A program made the position numbers and the translations under genes. From RZYY01 sp036794825 (GTDB lineage Bacteria > Bacteroidota > Bacteroidia > Bacteroidales > 4484-276), in the NCBI GenBank assembly GCA_036794825.1, contig DAIRGA010000026.1, positions 1 to 64,000 on the forward strand: a stretch of DNA of 64,000 nt, read 5' to 3'. The notes beneath the pieces are model-generated. The model worked only from the letters and a program-made list of their open reading frames with translations. It was not told the DNA's origin and made no database searches. Positions 16,163 to 24,686 of the stretch are shown here, piece after piece; position 1 is the stretch's first letter, and the number at the start of each line of letters is the position of its first letter.

Positions 16163-17884
16163 ATGATTTTCAACATCGAAGTAAATAAAAAGATCATAAA
16201 AGCCAAACGCGGAGACTCTATTCTCGAAACTCTGAATCAAAACGGAATTTCGGTGCCAACACTCTGCCGGATGCAGGGGTTCCCCTCCACCGGAGCCTGC
16301 CGCATGTGTGTGGTCGAGGTAGAAGGTTCCGATGACCTTGTTCCATCCTGTTCGCATAATGTTGAGGAGTGGATGAAGATTCACACACACTCACCCCGCG
16401 TGATCAACGCACGCCGCACCATCGTGGAATTGCTGTTGTCCAGTCATCCGGACGATTGCCTTTATTGCATCCGCAACCGCAACTGCGAGCTTCAGGATCT
16501 GGCTGATGAGCTTGGCATCCGGGAGAGGAAATTGCCGGTGGTGAAAAAAGAGGTTAAAAAAGACCCCTCAAGCGTAAGCATTGCCCGGGAACCGGCCAAA
16601 TGCATTATCTGTGGCAGGTGCGTTAAAGTATGCCGTGACTGGATCGGGGTTTCTACGCTCGACTTTATCGGTAAAGGAATGAAGACAGTGATAGGCCCCA
16701 CGTTTAACAACAAGTTGAATATCTCCAGTTGTATCACCTGCGGGCAGTGCATTATGGTGTGCCCAACCGGCGCACTGCAAGAAAAGGATAATATCAGCCA
16801 GGTACTTGCAGCTTTGCAGGATCCCGAAAAATTTGTGGTTGCGCAGATTTCTCCAACAGTGTCGGTTTCGCTGGCCGAAGAGTTCAATATCCGCTCAGGG
16901 AAAGAACTGGACGGGCTGCTGGTGGCTACTCTGCGAAAAATGGGTTTCGACAGGATTTTCAAAACCGCTTTCGCTGCCGATATAATGATTTTGCAAATGG
17001 CAGAGGAGCTCAGCAACAGGCTCGAAAAAAACGACCGATTGCCCATGCTATCCAGCAATTGCCCGGCATTTGTCAAATACATCGAACAAACGCATCCCGA
17101 CCTGATCCCAAATCTCTCTGTGATTAAATCGCCGCAGCAGATCATGGGCAGCCTCATTAAACACCATTTTGCCAGGGATCAAAAAGTAAAGGCCGAAAAA
17201 ATCTTTTCGGTTTCGCTTATGCCCTGCACAGCCGGGAAGTTTGAAGCCAGCCGCGAAGAATTCACAAATAAAGGCAATTCGGATATTGATGTTGTGCTCA
17301 CAACACGGGAATTGGCTCGAATGATAAGGCTTTACGGGTTGAATATCCAGCAGATGGCCCCCGAAATTTCGGATACGCCCTTTGCCATACGCAGTTCGGC
17401 AGCCAAAGTAATCGGCACAAGCGGTGGCCTGGCAGAAGCTCTATACCGCACACTTTACTATAATCTTACCGGAAAGCATCTTGTCAATTTCAAGGTAGCC
17501 CCTATGCGCGGAAACAAAAACGTTAAAGAATTCATAACCAAAACCGGAAAACATAAACTGGGAATTGCCGCAGTGAGCGGGTTGGCAAGCGCAGTGGAAA
17601 TCATCAAAAAAATCAAAGCGGGTCAAAGTGATTTTCAGTTTATCGAGGTAATGGCCTGCCCGGGCAGCTGCGTTAATGGCGGCGGCCAGCCAATTGGACA
17701 TGATCGCGAAGCCGTTAAGGCGCGTATCAAAACTTTGTACGACATTGATGAAAAAGAATCTATCAAGGTTTCTTACAAAAACCTTTCGGTGATGGAGCTT
17801 TTTGGGAAATATACCGGCAAGGAGAAAGAATCTTTCTTCGAGAAATTTACTACAACCTATCAAAAAAGAGAGGTTTTGCTTTAA
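16163..17884 (+). CDS. hydA: HydA, H-cluster subunit of trimeric [FeFe]-hydrogenase (variant active site)
   Basis: The 573-residue protein has the modular layout of large HydA: a [2Fe-2S] domain (CRMQGFPSTGACRMC), the His-Cys3 motif (HPDDCLYCIRNRNC), two [4Fe-4S] motifs (CIICGRCVKVC, CITCGQCIMVC) and the H-domain. Residues 279-503 run colinear with Clostridium pasteurianum CpI at every motif I checked. All four cluster Cys are present (C300, C355, C499, C503), as are E282, S319, M353, E361 and M497. L1 reads SSNCPAF and L2 reads MPCTAGKFE. Thus Asn299, Met279 and Gly358 stand where CpI has the proton-relay Cys and Glu and the Lys that holds the diiron site. H2 chemistry is therefore uncertain. 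It lies 40 nt after hydB. Confidence 0.9.
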   Translation: MIFNIEVNKKIIKAKRGDSILETLNQNGISVPTLCRMQGFPSTGACRMCVVEVEGSDDLVPSCSHNVEEWMKIHTHSPRVINARRTIVELLLSSHPDDCLYCIRNRNCELQDLADELGIRERKLPVVKKEVKKDPSSVSIAREPAKCIICGRCVKVCRDWIGVSTLDFIGKGMKTVIGPTFNNKLNISSCITCGQCIMVCPTGALQEKDNISQVLAALQDPEKFVVAQISPTVSVSLAEEFNIRSGKELDGLLVATLRKMGFDRIFKTAFAADIMILQMAEELSNRLEKNDRLPMLSSNCPAFVKYIEQTHPDLIPNLSVIKSPQQIMGSLIKHHFARDQKVKAEKIFSVSLMPCTAGKFEASREEFTNKGNSDIDVVLTTRELARMIRLYGLNIQQMAPEISDTPFAIRSSAAKVIGTSGGLAEALYRTLYYNLTGKHLVNFKVAPMRGNKNVKEFITKTGKHKLGIAAVSGLASAVEIIKKIKAGQSDFQFIEVMACPGSCVNGGGQPIGHDREAVKARIKTLYDIDEKESIKVSYKNLSVMELFGKYTGKEKESFFEKFTTTYQKREVLL

Positions 17885-17971
17885 AGACCGCTGGCCTTTC
17901 CAGTTTTGGTATCAAACCAGCAAAACCAGATCAGGCATAAGCATTAAATACATCAACAAAAACAAATAAAA

Positions 17972-19960
17972 GTGAGTCACTCCAAGCGAAAACAGTTGGT
18001 ATTCAGCGTCAAAGACCTTTGCAGAGTCTGTTATACCTGTGTTCGCGAATGCCCGGTGAAAGCCATCAGAATAATCAATGGCCAGGCTGAAGTGATCAAC
18101 GAGCGATGTATTGGCTGCGGTAACTGCACCATCGTTTGCAGCCAGGGCGCTAAGTGTTTTCTGAAAACAACCCGCGATACCAAGGAAATTCTCAAAACAT
18201 ACAATAAAGTAATCGCTATTATTGCCCCAAGTTTTCCGGCTGAGTTCTGCGAAATTTCCGACTACCGGAAGTTCGTGGGTATGGTCAGGTCACTGGGTTT
18301 CAGCCGCGTGTGCGAGGTCGCTTTCGGCGCCGATATGGTGGCAGATGAGTACAAAAAGCTACATCACGAATTAAAACAAGGTGGCAGCATTTCGTCAGAT
18401 TGCCCTGCAGTAGTTTTCTACATTGAGCACTACCAGCCCAACATGGTGCATAAACTTGCGCCAATTGCATCGCCAATGGTGGCAATGGCACGAATCGTAA
18501 AACAACTTTATGGGCCAGATTCCAAAGTGATTTTCGTTGGTCCGTGCATAGCCAAAAAAGCAGAATCCGACGAAGTGGACGAAGTGATCACTTTTACCGA
18601 GTTGAGGGAATTGTTCAGGGAGATGAATATTACCCCCGACAACATTATCCCGACCGAATTTGATCCGCCGGCTGCAGGCAAAGGAGCAGTATTTCCGGTG
18701 AGCAGAGGCTTATTGCAAACCGCTGGCTTATCAGAAGATATACTAACCGAGGACGTGATTGTAGCCTCTGGAAAAAGCAACTTCAAAGAAGCGATCAAGG
18801 AAGTTGAAAACGATCCCTATAACAACCACCATCTTGAGTTGCTCTGCTGCGAGGGCTGCATAATGGGGCCGGGAACTTCGGCCGGAGGCAAACGTTACAA
18901 CCGCAGATCCGGGGTAAGCAATTACGTGAGGAAAAAGATGGAGGATTTCGATTTTGCCCGCTGGGAAAGCAATATAAGAGAATTCAGCACAATTGATTTC
19001 ACGCAGGAATACAATGTTCTGGATCGCCGGATTGAAGTCCCCGATGAGGAGACGATCAATAAAGTGCTGGTAAAACTAGATAAACTCACCCCGCAGGACC
19101 ACCTCAACTGCACGGCATGCGGTTATGATACCTGCCGCGAACACGCCATTGCCATAGCTCAGGGACTGGCCGAAGTGGAGATGTGCCTACCGTTTACCAT
19201 CGAAAAATTGCACCAACTGGTTATTGATCTGAACGACTCCAACAAAAAACTGGCTACAACACAGCAAGCGCTGCGACAGTCAGAAAAACTCGCCGGAATG
19301 GGGCAGCTCTCAGCAGGCATTGCACACGAACTCAACAATCCATTGGGCGTCATCACGGTTTACAGCAATATTCTGAAAGAAGAAAGCAACCCGGATGATC
19401 CCATCCGCAAAGACCTGGAACTCATTGCCGAACAGGCCGAACGTTGCAAGAAAATTGTCGGTGGACTTCTCAACTTTGCCCGCAAAAATCAGGTCAGCCT
19501 CACCGAAACCAACATGATTGATTTTTTAAAGCAAAGCATCGAATCCATCATCAGACCTGAAAATGTGGAGGTTGCATTCGAAAGCAACATCAAATTTCCA
19601 ATAGCAAATGTTGACCCGGAGCAACTGATGCAGGCAATCACCAACCTCCAAAAAAATGCAGTGGAAGCAATGCCTGATGGAGGTAAGCTAACCATTTCGC
19701 TAAGTGGAGACGATTACAATGTGATTATCAAAATTTCGGATAGTGGAACAGGAATTTCAAAAGAAAATATGGAGCACGTTTTTACGCCGTTCTTCACTAC
19801 AAAGGCATTAGGAAAAGGAACCGGACTGGGACTGCCGATGGTTTACGGCGTTGTAAAAATGCATAAAGGGAAAATTGACATGCAATCCAATGATGATCCT
19901 GCCGCAGGCGCAACCGGCACAACGTTCACCATTAGTTTTCCAAACAACCTCGAAAAATAG
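17972..19960 (+). CDS. H-domain histidine kinase (HydS-like sensor fused to kinase)
   Basis: The 662-residue protein fuses a hydrogenase-like sensor to a histidine kinase. The N-terminus has two ferredoxin motifs (CRVCYTCVRECP, CIGCGNCTIVC). The H-domain has L1 SSDCPAV (D143, C144), L2 GPCIAKK (C192, K195) and L3 CCEGCIMGPG (C292, C296). A four-Cys Fe-S domain follows (CTACGYDTC). The kinase shows SAGIAHELNNPLG with the phospho-His near 452, an N-box NLQKNAVEA, SDSGTGI and GKGTGLGL. All four cubane-type ligands are present, but the proton-relay Cys is Asp. The start is a GTG. Two response-regulator genes follow after 15 and 2 nt, so it likely feeds them. It probably senses H2 or redox state (inference). 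Confidence 0.9.
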   Translation: MSHSKRKQLVFSVKDLCRVCYTCVRECPVKAIRIINGQAEVINERCIGCGNCTIVCSQGAKCFLKTTRDTKEILKTYNKVIAIIAPSFPAEFCEISDYRKFVGMVRSLGFSRVCEVAFGADMVADEYKKLHHELKQGGSISSDCPAVVFYIEHYQPNMVHKLAPIASPMVAMARIVKQLYGPDSKVIFVGPCIAKKAESDEVDEVITFTELRELFREMNITPDNIIPTEFDPPAAGKGAVFPVSRGLLQTAGLSEDILTEDVIVASGKSNFKEAIKEVENDPYNNHHLELLCCEGCIMGPGTSAGGKRYNRRSGVSNYVRKKMEDFDFARWESNIREFSTIDFTQEYNVLDRRIEVPDEETINKVLVKLDKLTPQDHLNCTACGYDTCREHAIAIAQGLAEVEMCLPFTIEKLHQLVIDLNDSNKKLATTQQALRQSEKLAGMGQLSAGIAHELNNPLGVITVYSNILKEESNPDDPIRKDLELIAEQAERCKKIVGGLLNFARKNQVSLTETNMIDFLKQSIESIIRPENVEVAFESNIKFPIANVDPEQLMQAITNLQKNAVEAMPDGGKLTISLSGDDYNVIIKISDSGTGISKENMEHVFTPFFTTKALGKGTGLGLPMVYGVVKMHKGKIDMQSNDDPAAGATGTTFTISFPNNLEK

Positions 19961-19975
19961 TAAAAAAGAAATAAC

Positions 19976-20362
19976 ATGAAAAAAACAATCCTGATTGTGG
20001 ATGACGACATTGATTATCTCTTCCAGATCAAAATGAAAGTGCAACAGTTTGGTTTTGAAGTGATTTCAGCGGAAAGTCAGAGAGAAGCCGAAAAAATCAT
20101 CGAAACTTTTAAGCCTGACCTGGTCATCTGCGATCTGATGATGGAAAACGAAGACAGCGGTTTCATTCTCAGCTATCGAATCAAGCAAAAATATCCGGAT
20201 GTGCCGGTTATTTTGGCCACTGCTGTAACAGCCGAAACCGGAATGACCTTCAGCAGCAGCCAGGGAAGCAGCAAATCCTGGATCAAAGCCGACCTGGTAC
20301 TCGACAAAGGAATCCGCAACGACCAACTCGAAAAAGAGATTAAAAAACTTCTAAAGATCTGA
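19976..20362 (+). CDS. Single-domain response regulator
   Basis: This 128-residue protein is a bare receiver domain. The acidic pocket VDDDIDY, the phospho-acceptor Asp in VICDLMME, the Thr of ILATAVTA and the Lys of LVLDKGI are all visible. It has no output domain, so it acts through another protein, most simply the REC-kinase fusion encoded 2 nt downstream. An insert after the Thr (MTFSSSQGSSKSWIK) is longer than usual. It lies between the H-domain kinase and the REC-kinase, which suggests a phosphorelay. Confidence 0.88.
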   Translation: MKKTILIVDDDIDYLFQIKMKVQQFGFEVISAESQREAEKIIETFKPDLVICDLMMENEDSGFILSYRIKQKYPDVPVILATAVTAETGMTFSSSQGSSKSWIKADLVLDKGIRNDQLEKEIKKLLKI

Positions 20363-20364
20363 TA

Positions 20365-21483
20365 ATGGCCACATTAAAAATACTTGTAGTTGACGACGAG
20401 CCAGGAATAAGATCAGGGGTAGAGCGAATTTTGAGGAACTTCAAAGTTGACTACCCCTTTATGGACGATGTTTACGAATTTACACTCCTTGAAGCAGCCA
20501 GCGGAGAAGAAGCGATCGAACTGATTGAATCGGAAATGCCCGATATTGCTCTTCTTGACAATAAACTGCCTGGAATACAGGGTGTTGAGGTGCTTGAGTA
20601 CATCCGGAAAAAAAACCATGACATCATCGTGGCCATGATTACCTCTCACGCATCACTTGAACTCGCGGTGAAAGCAACACGTGACGGCGCCACTGATTTC
20701 ATCCCAAAACCCTTCACCCCGCAGGAACTCAAATCGTCGCTGGAGAATATTACTAAGCAGATCTTCCTGAAGCGCATGGCGCGCCGAATGAAACATGAAG
20801 GAAAACAAGTGAGATTTCAGTTCCTTTCGGTGCTGTCGCACGAGCTCAAAGCACCGCTAACAGCAGTGGAGGGATACCTGACGATGATTAAAGAGCGGCA
20901 ACTTGGCCATTCCATCGAAGATTACAACGAGGTGGTAGAGCGCTCTCTGAAGAGACTGCAGGGAATGCGCAACCTGATCCTCGATCTGCTCGACCTCACC
21001 AAAATCGAATCCGGAAAACCAAGTCAGAAAATCCAGAACACAAATCTGACCGATATTATCAGAACCTCTATTGATAGTATGATGCCCTTTGCCATCCAGA
21101 AAGAGGTGGAAATTTCGCTTTACGCTCCAGAAAAAGTAAACAAATACCTCGACCCGGAGGAGATTGAAATCGTTTTCAACAACCTGATATCCAATGCAAT
21201 AAAGTATAATAAAACCGGAGGGTCTGTTGATATAACCGTAAGTGAAGAAGACCAAAAAACTACCATAATTGTCGAAGACTCCGGTATTGGCATCCACTCC
21301 GGGGATCTTCAGGATTTATTCAAGGACTTTGTGAGAATAAAAAATGACCAAACACGGCACATCACCGGCAGCGGGCTGGGGCTTTCGATAGTGAAAAAGA
21401 TTATCGAGCTGAATAACGGCGAAATCAAGGTGGAGAGCACGCCCGGTAAGGGTACCAGGTTCACGGTCATACTGCCTGTATGA
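20365..21483 (+). CDS. Receiver-histidine kinase fusion protein
   Basis: The 372-residue cytoplasmic protein has an N-terminal receiver domain (LVVDDEPGIRSG, phospho-Asp in ALLDNKLPG, Lys in FIPKPFTPQEL). The kinase core shows FLSVLSHELKAPLTAVEGY with the phospho-His, NNLISNAIKYN, VEDSGIGI and GSGLGLSIVKK. There is no membrane segment. It is the third gene of the H-domain kinase set, so a chain from H-domain kinase to single receiver to this REC-kinase is likely. No DNA-binding output is encoded in the set, so the final target is unknown. Confidence 0.88.
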   Translation: MATLKILVVDDEPGIRSGVERILRNFKVDYPFMDDVYEFTLLEAASGEEAIELIESEMPDIALLDNKLPGIQGVEVLEYIRKKNHDIIVAMITSHASLELAVKATRDGATDFIPKPFTPQELKSSLENITKQIFLKRMARRMKHEGKQVRFQFLSVLSHELKAPLTAVEGYLTMIKERQLGHSIEDYNEVVERSLKRLQGMRNLILDLLDLTKIESGKPSQKIQNTNLTDIIRTSIDSMMPFAIQKEVEISLYAPEKVNKYLDPEEIEIVFNNLISNAIKYNKTGGSVDITVSEEDQKTTIIVEDSGIGIHSGDLQDLFKDFVRIKNDQTRHITGSGLGLSIVKKIIELNNGEIKVESTPGKGTRFTVILPV

Positions 21484-21552
21484 TAGTTCCGGCAATCTTA
21501 CAATTGCTGGCTAACATACATAATCCGACAAAGGAACTTTCCTGAGATATAT

Positions 21553-21567
21553 AATTGAGGCTCAATT
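21553..21567. promoter_or_regulatory. Inverted repeat upstream of hydG
   Basis: AATTGAG-G-CTCAATT forms a 7-bp arm palindrome 34 nt before the hydG ATG. A weak -7-like AACGTTTG follows it. A second imperfect hairpin (CCGGCAAT/ATTGCTGG, 21489-21510) lies just after the kinase gene and has no T-run. The palindrome could be a regulator site; this is inference. Confidence 0.35.
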
Positions 21568-21600
21568 AACGTTTGATTACCTAAATGCAGAATTATTTCA

Positions 21601-23028
21601 ATGAAATTTACACCTGAAAAATGTGTCATCCCCGATCGCCGGATGATGCCATTTATTGATGCAGACGAACTGTGGGGATTCCTGGAAAGAGCAAAACCCG
21701 ACAAAATACAGATTCAGGAGATTATAGCTAAATCGCTTGATAAGCAACGGCTTAGCCTGAAAGAGACTGCAATGCTTATCAATGCCAATGACCCAGAGCT
21801 GATAGATGAAATAAAAAACGGTGCACGTGAACTAAAGAAAAAGGTTTATGGCAACCGTATTGTGTTGTTTGCACCGCTGTATATTGGTAATCATTGCGTT
21901 AACAATTGCAGTTACTGTGGATTTAAAGCTTCCAACAAATTCGCCGTCCGGCGCAAACTTACTGATGAAGAGATTATCCGCGAAACCCAGGCACTGGAAG
22001 AGAATGGTCAGAAACGGCTCATTCTTGTTTACGGCGAACATCCCATGTACAATCCGGAGTACATCGCTCACACAGTAAAGCTGGTTTACGGCGTGAAGAG
22101 AGGTCCGGGCGAGATCCGGCGTGTCAACATCAACGCTGCTCCTCTCGATATCGAAGGTTTCAGAACCGTGAAAGATGCCGGGATTGGCACTTACCAGGTT
22201 TTTCAGGAAACCTATCATCCCGAAGTTTACAAAACTTACCACCCCAGCGGGCCGAAGCGTGATTTTAATTACCGGCTCACCTCTCTCGACCGTGCGCAGG
22301 AAGCCGGTCTTGACGATGTAGGTATCGGAGCACTCTTCGGGCTCTACCACTGGCAATTTGAGGTAATGGGGCTGGTGCGTCACACCAACCACCTCGAGGC
22401 CGTCTACAACGTTGGACCGCATACCATTTCATTTCCCCGGATCAAAGATGCTTCAGAATTCAACATCAACCCGAAATACTCGGTTAGTGACGATGATTTT
22501 GTAAAACTGGTGGCTATACTCCGCCTGGCAGTTCCTTACACAGGAATGATACTAACTGCCCGCGAATTGCCGGAAGTACGCACAGAGGTTATGCAATACG
22601 GCGTTTCGCAGATTGACGGCGGCACAAAACTCGAAATCGGCAGCTATTCCGGTGAGCTCAACGAGGAACAAAATCTGAACAGAGAACAATTCAAGGTGAA
22701 CGATTCCCGATCATTGGGAGAAGTTATCGAAGAGTTGCTCGACAAAAATTACCTCCCTTCGTTCTGCACTGCATGTTACCGCCGTGGCAGAACGGGAGAG
22801 CATTTCATGGAGTTTTCGGTGCCCGGATTTATCAAGCGTTTTTGTACTCCCAACGCTATCCTCACCCTGGCCGAATACCTGATGGATTACGCAACGCCGG
22901 AAGTGGCTGAAAAAGGATGGAAGGTAATCGAAGATAATCTCCAGGAGATTCACAACGAAAAGCAGATTGAGGAAGTGCGCTATCGCATCGAAAGAATTAA
23001 ACAGGGTGAAAGAGACTTGAATTTTTAA
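21601..23028 (+). CDS. hydG: HydG, radical SAM tyrosine lyase for H-cluster assembly
   Basis: The 475-residue enzyme cleaves tyrosine with S-adenosylmethionine to give CO and cyanide for the diiron part of the H-cluster. The radical SAM motif is CVNNCSYC (about residues 98-105). The C-terminal CTACYRRGRTGEHFM with a further Cys in KRFCTPN (CX2CX22C) binds the second, HydG-specific cluster, which separates it from ThiH. The length matches HydG. It starts 117 nt after the REC-kinase gene and is followed by two small regulator-like genes. HydE and HydF, also needed for maturation, are not in this window. Confidence 0.95.
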   Translation: MKFTPEKCVIPDRRMMPFIDADELWGFLERAKPDKIQIQEIIAKSLDKQRLSLKETAMLINANDPELIDEIKNGARELKKKVYGNRIVLFAPLYIGNHCVNNCSYCGFKASNKFAVRRKLTDEEIIRETQALEENGQKRLILVYGEHPMYNPEYIAHTVKLVYGVKRGPGEIRRVNINAAPLDIEGFRTVKDAGIGTYQVFQETYHPEVYKTYHPSGPKRDFNYRLTSLDRAQEAGLDDVGIGALFGLYHWQFEVMGLVRHTNHLEAVYNVGPHTISFPRIKDASEFNINPKYSVSDDDFVKLVAILRLAVPYTGMILTARELPEVRTEVMQYGVSQIDGGTKLEIGSYSGELNEEQNLNREQFKVNDSRSLGEVIEELLDKNYLPSFCTACYRRGRTGEHFMEFSVPGFIKRFCTPNAILTLAEYLMDYATPEVAEKGWKVIEDNLQEIHNEKQIEEVRYRIERIKQGERDLNF

Positions 23029-23037
23029 AACTTGGAT

Positions 23038-23295
23038 ATGAAACATACTAAAATCATCGGAATACTTATCACCGACAGAATTAAGGAAGCAGGTAAGCTA
23101 CAGTCACTGCTGTCGGTGCATAATGATATCATCCGCTCCCGACTTGGCTTTCACGAGTTAACAGAGGAGATCTGCAGCAGGGTTGGCATCATCCTGCTCA
23201 CTCTTGGTGGCGAAACCGACACCTGGATAGCTTTTGAAAATGAACTGGCCGCAATCGAAGGTATTGAAGTGCAAAACATGTTGTTTGAGTATTGA
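23038..23295 (+). CDS. TM1266-like hydrogenase-associated small protein, copy 1
   Basis: The protein has about 85 residues from the ATG at 23038. It matches the TM1266 family, ACT-like small proteins annotated as iron-only hydrogenase system putative regulators: an N-terminal KIIGILITDR strand, NDIIRSRLGFHEL, VGIILLTLGG and IEGIEVQNMLFEY. A TTG at 23032 is also open. It lies 9 nt after hydG. The ligand is unknown; related ACT/NikR-type folds bind small molecules or metals. Confidence 0.82.
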   Translation: MKHTKIIGILITDRIKEAGKLQSLLSVHNDIIRSRLGFHELTEEICSRVGIILLTLGGETDTWIAFENELAAIEGIEVQNMLFEY

Positions 23296-23307
23296 AAAAC
23301 TACTAAA

Positions 23308-23556
23308 ATGAACAGAATCACAATTTTAGGATTATACATCAGCGAAGAGATAAAGGATAAAACCGGCCTGCAGTACATTCTGACCAAATACGGCAACATC
23401 ATACGCACCCGCGTTGGGCTAAATCAGGAGTGCGGATCAAAAGGCATCATCCTGCTCGAACTTTTTGGCGACGAACAGGAGATGAGCAATTTCGAAAATG
23501 CACTGGCCAGGTTTGAAGGCCTGGAGTTTCAGCGAATGCATTTTTCCGGAAAGTAA
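23308..23556 (+). CDS. TM1266-like hydrogenase-associated small protein, copy 2
   Basis: The 82-residue protein is a paralogue of the gene 12 nt upstream, with the same order of motifs: RITILGLYISEEI, GNIIRTRVGLNQ, GIILLELFGDE and FEGLEFQRMHFSGK. The two differ widely in sequence, so the duplication is not recent. They may form a heterodimer. It is the last gene of the hydrogenase operon. Confidence 0.82.
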   Translation: MNRITILGLYISEEIKDKTGLQYILTKYGNIIRTRVGLNQECGSKGIILLELFGDEQEMSNFENALARFEGLEFQRMHFSGK

Positions 23557-23675
23557 TTATTTTAAGGAATTACATTGCTGATCAAGTCGTTATAACAATT
23601 GCACTTGCCTGTCTTTGGCAGCCAGAATGTTTATTTTTACAATTGAATTTTCATTAATTAGAAAATATTCATTTT

Positions 23676-24677
23676 ATGACAGATAAATCCTTTCGGGCAT
23701 TTGTGGCCGAGGAGCAGGGAAATGGCCATTTTGCAAATTCCGTAAAAGATCAAAGCATCAGCCAGTTGCCGGCAGGCGAATTATTGATAAAGGTGCTTTA
23801 TTCATCGCTCAATTACAAAGATGCACTGTCGGCATCCGGAAACAGAGGCGTTACCCGCAACTATCCGCACACTCCGGGTATAGATGCTGCTGGGGTGGTT
23901 GAATGGTCGTTAGATGAAAAGTTTCTGCCGGGCGATCATGTGATTGTTACCAGCTACGACCTGGGGATGAACACCAGTGGCGGGTTTGGTGGGTATATCC
24001 GGGTTCCCTCAGCCTGGGTACTGAAGTTGCCTTCCAAATTAAGTGCTCAGGAAAGCATGATCTTTGGCACTGCTGGATTCACTGCCGGAATGGCTATTTA
24101 TCAGATCGTATCCAAAATTAAACCCGGAGTTGGTGAAATTCTGGTTACTGGTGCAACAGGTGGTCTGGGGTGCCTTGCTCTGGCAATTCTCACCAAATTG
24201 GGTTACCAGGTTGCAGCCGGCACCGGCAAAACGGATCAGGCCGATTGGCTGACCCGTTTGGGCGCTGTACAGATTGTTTCCAGAGAAGAGTTGCTTGCCG
24301 GAAAAGAACGTCCGCTGCTCAAACCCCGCTGGAGTGCAGTAATTGATACTGTGGGGGGCGACATCCTTGCCAACGCCATAAAATCCACTTTACCAGATGG
24401 AATAATAGCAGTCTGTGGTAATGCACTGTCTAATGAACTTAATATCAATGTGTTTCCGTTCATCCTGCGTGGCGTATCGCTGGTGGGTATAGATTCCCAA
24501 AATTGTCCGATGCTTCACCGGCTTGCCATTTGGAACCTATTGGCCGGTGAATGGAAACCAAAATTAAACAATGATATTTTTATGATAATCTCACTTGAAC
24601 AACTGGCTGAAAAGATTGAACTGATGCTTCAGGGAAAAATAAAAGGAAGGATTGTAATTGAACACTCTCATCAGTAA
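23676..24677 (+). CDS. YhdH/YhfP-family quinone oxidoreductase (acryloyl-CoA reductase-like)
   Basis: This 333-residue zinc-free member of the medium-chain dehydrogenase family has SSLNYKDALS, HTPGIDAAGVV, GGFGGYIRVP and the nucleotide-binding VTGATGGLGCLAL. The pattern and length match YhdH/AcuI, which reduces acryloyl-CoA to propanoyl-CoA with NADPH; other members act on quinones or enals. It is separated from the hydrogenase genes by 119 nt and followed 9 nt later by the GH13-like gene, with which it may be cotranscribed. The link between the two is not obvious. Confidence 0.85.
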   Translation: MTDKSFRAFVAEEQGNGHFANSVKDQSISQLPAGELLIKVLYSSLNYKDALSASGNRGVTRNYPHTPGIDAAGVVEWSLDEKFLPGDHVIVTSYDLGMNTSGGFGGYIRVPSAWVLKLPSKLSAQESMIFGTAGFTAGMAIYQIVSKIKPGVGEILVTGATGGLGCLALAILTKLGYQVAAGTGKTDQADWLTRLGAVQIVSREELLAGKERPLLKPRWSAVIDTVGGDILANAIKSTLPDGIIAVCGNALSNELNINVFPFILRGVSLVGIDSQNCPMLHRLAIWNLLAGEWKPKLNNDIFMIISLEQLAEKIELMLQGKIKGRIVIEHSHQ

Positions 24678-24686
24678 AGGAAAAAA

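Noticed and set aside
16492..17157. Minus-strand open frame of 221 codons inside hydA
   Set aside because: It overlaps the H-domain; low-complexity Ser/Leu composition shows it is a shadow.
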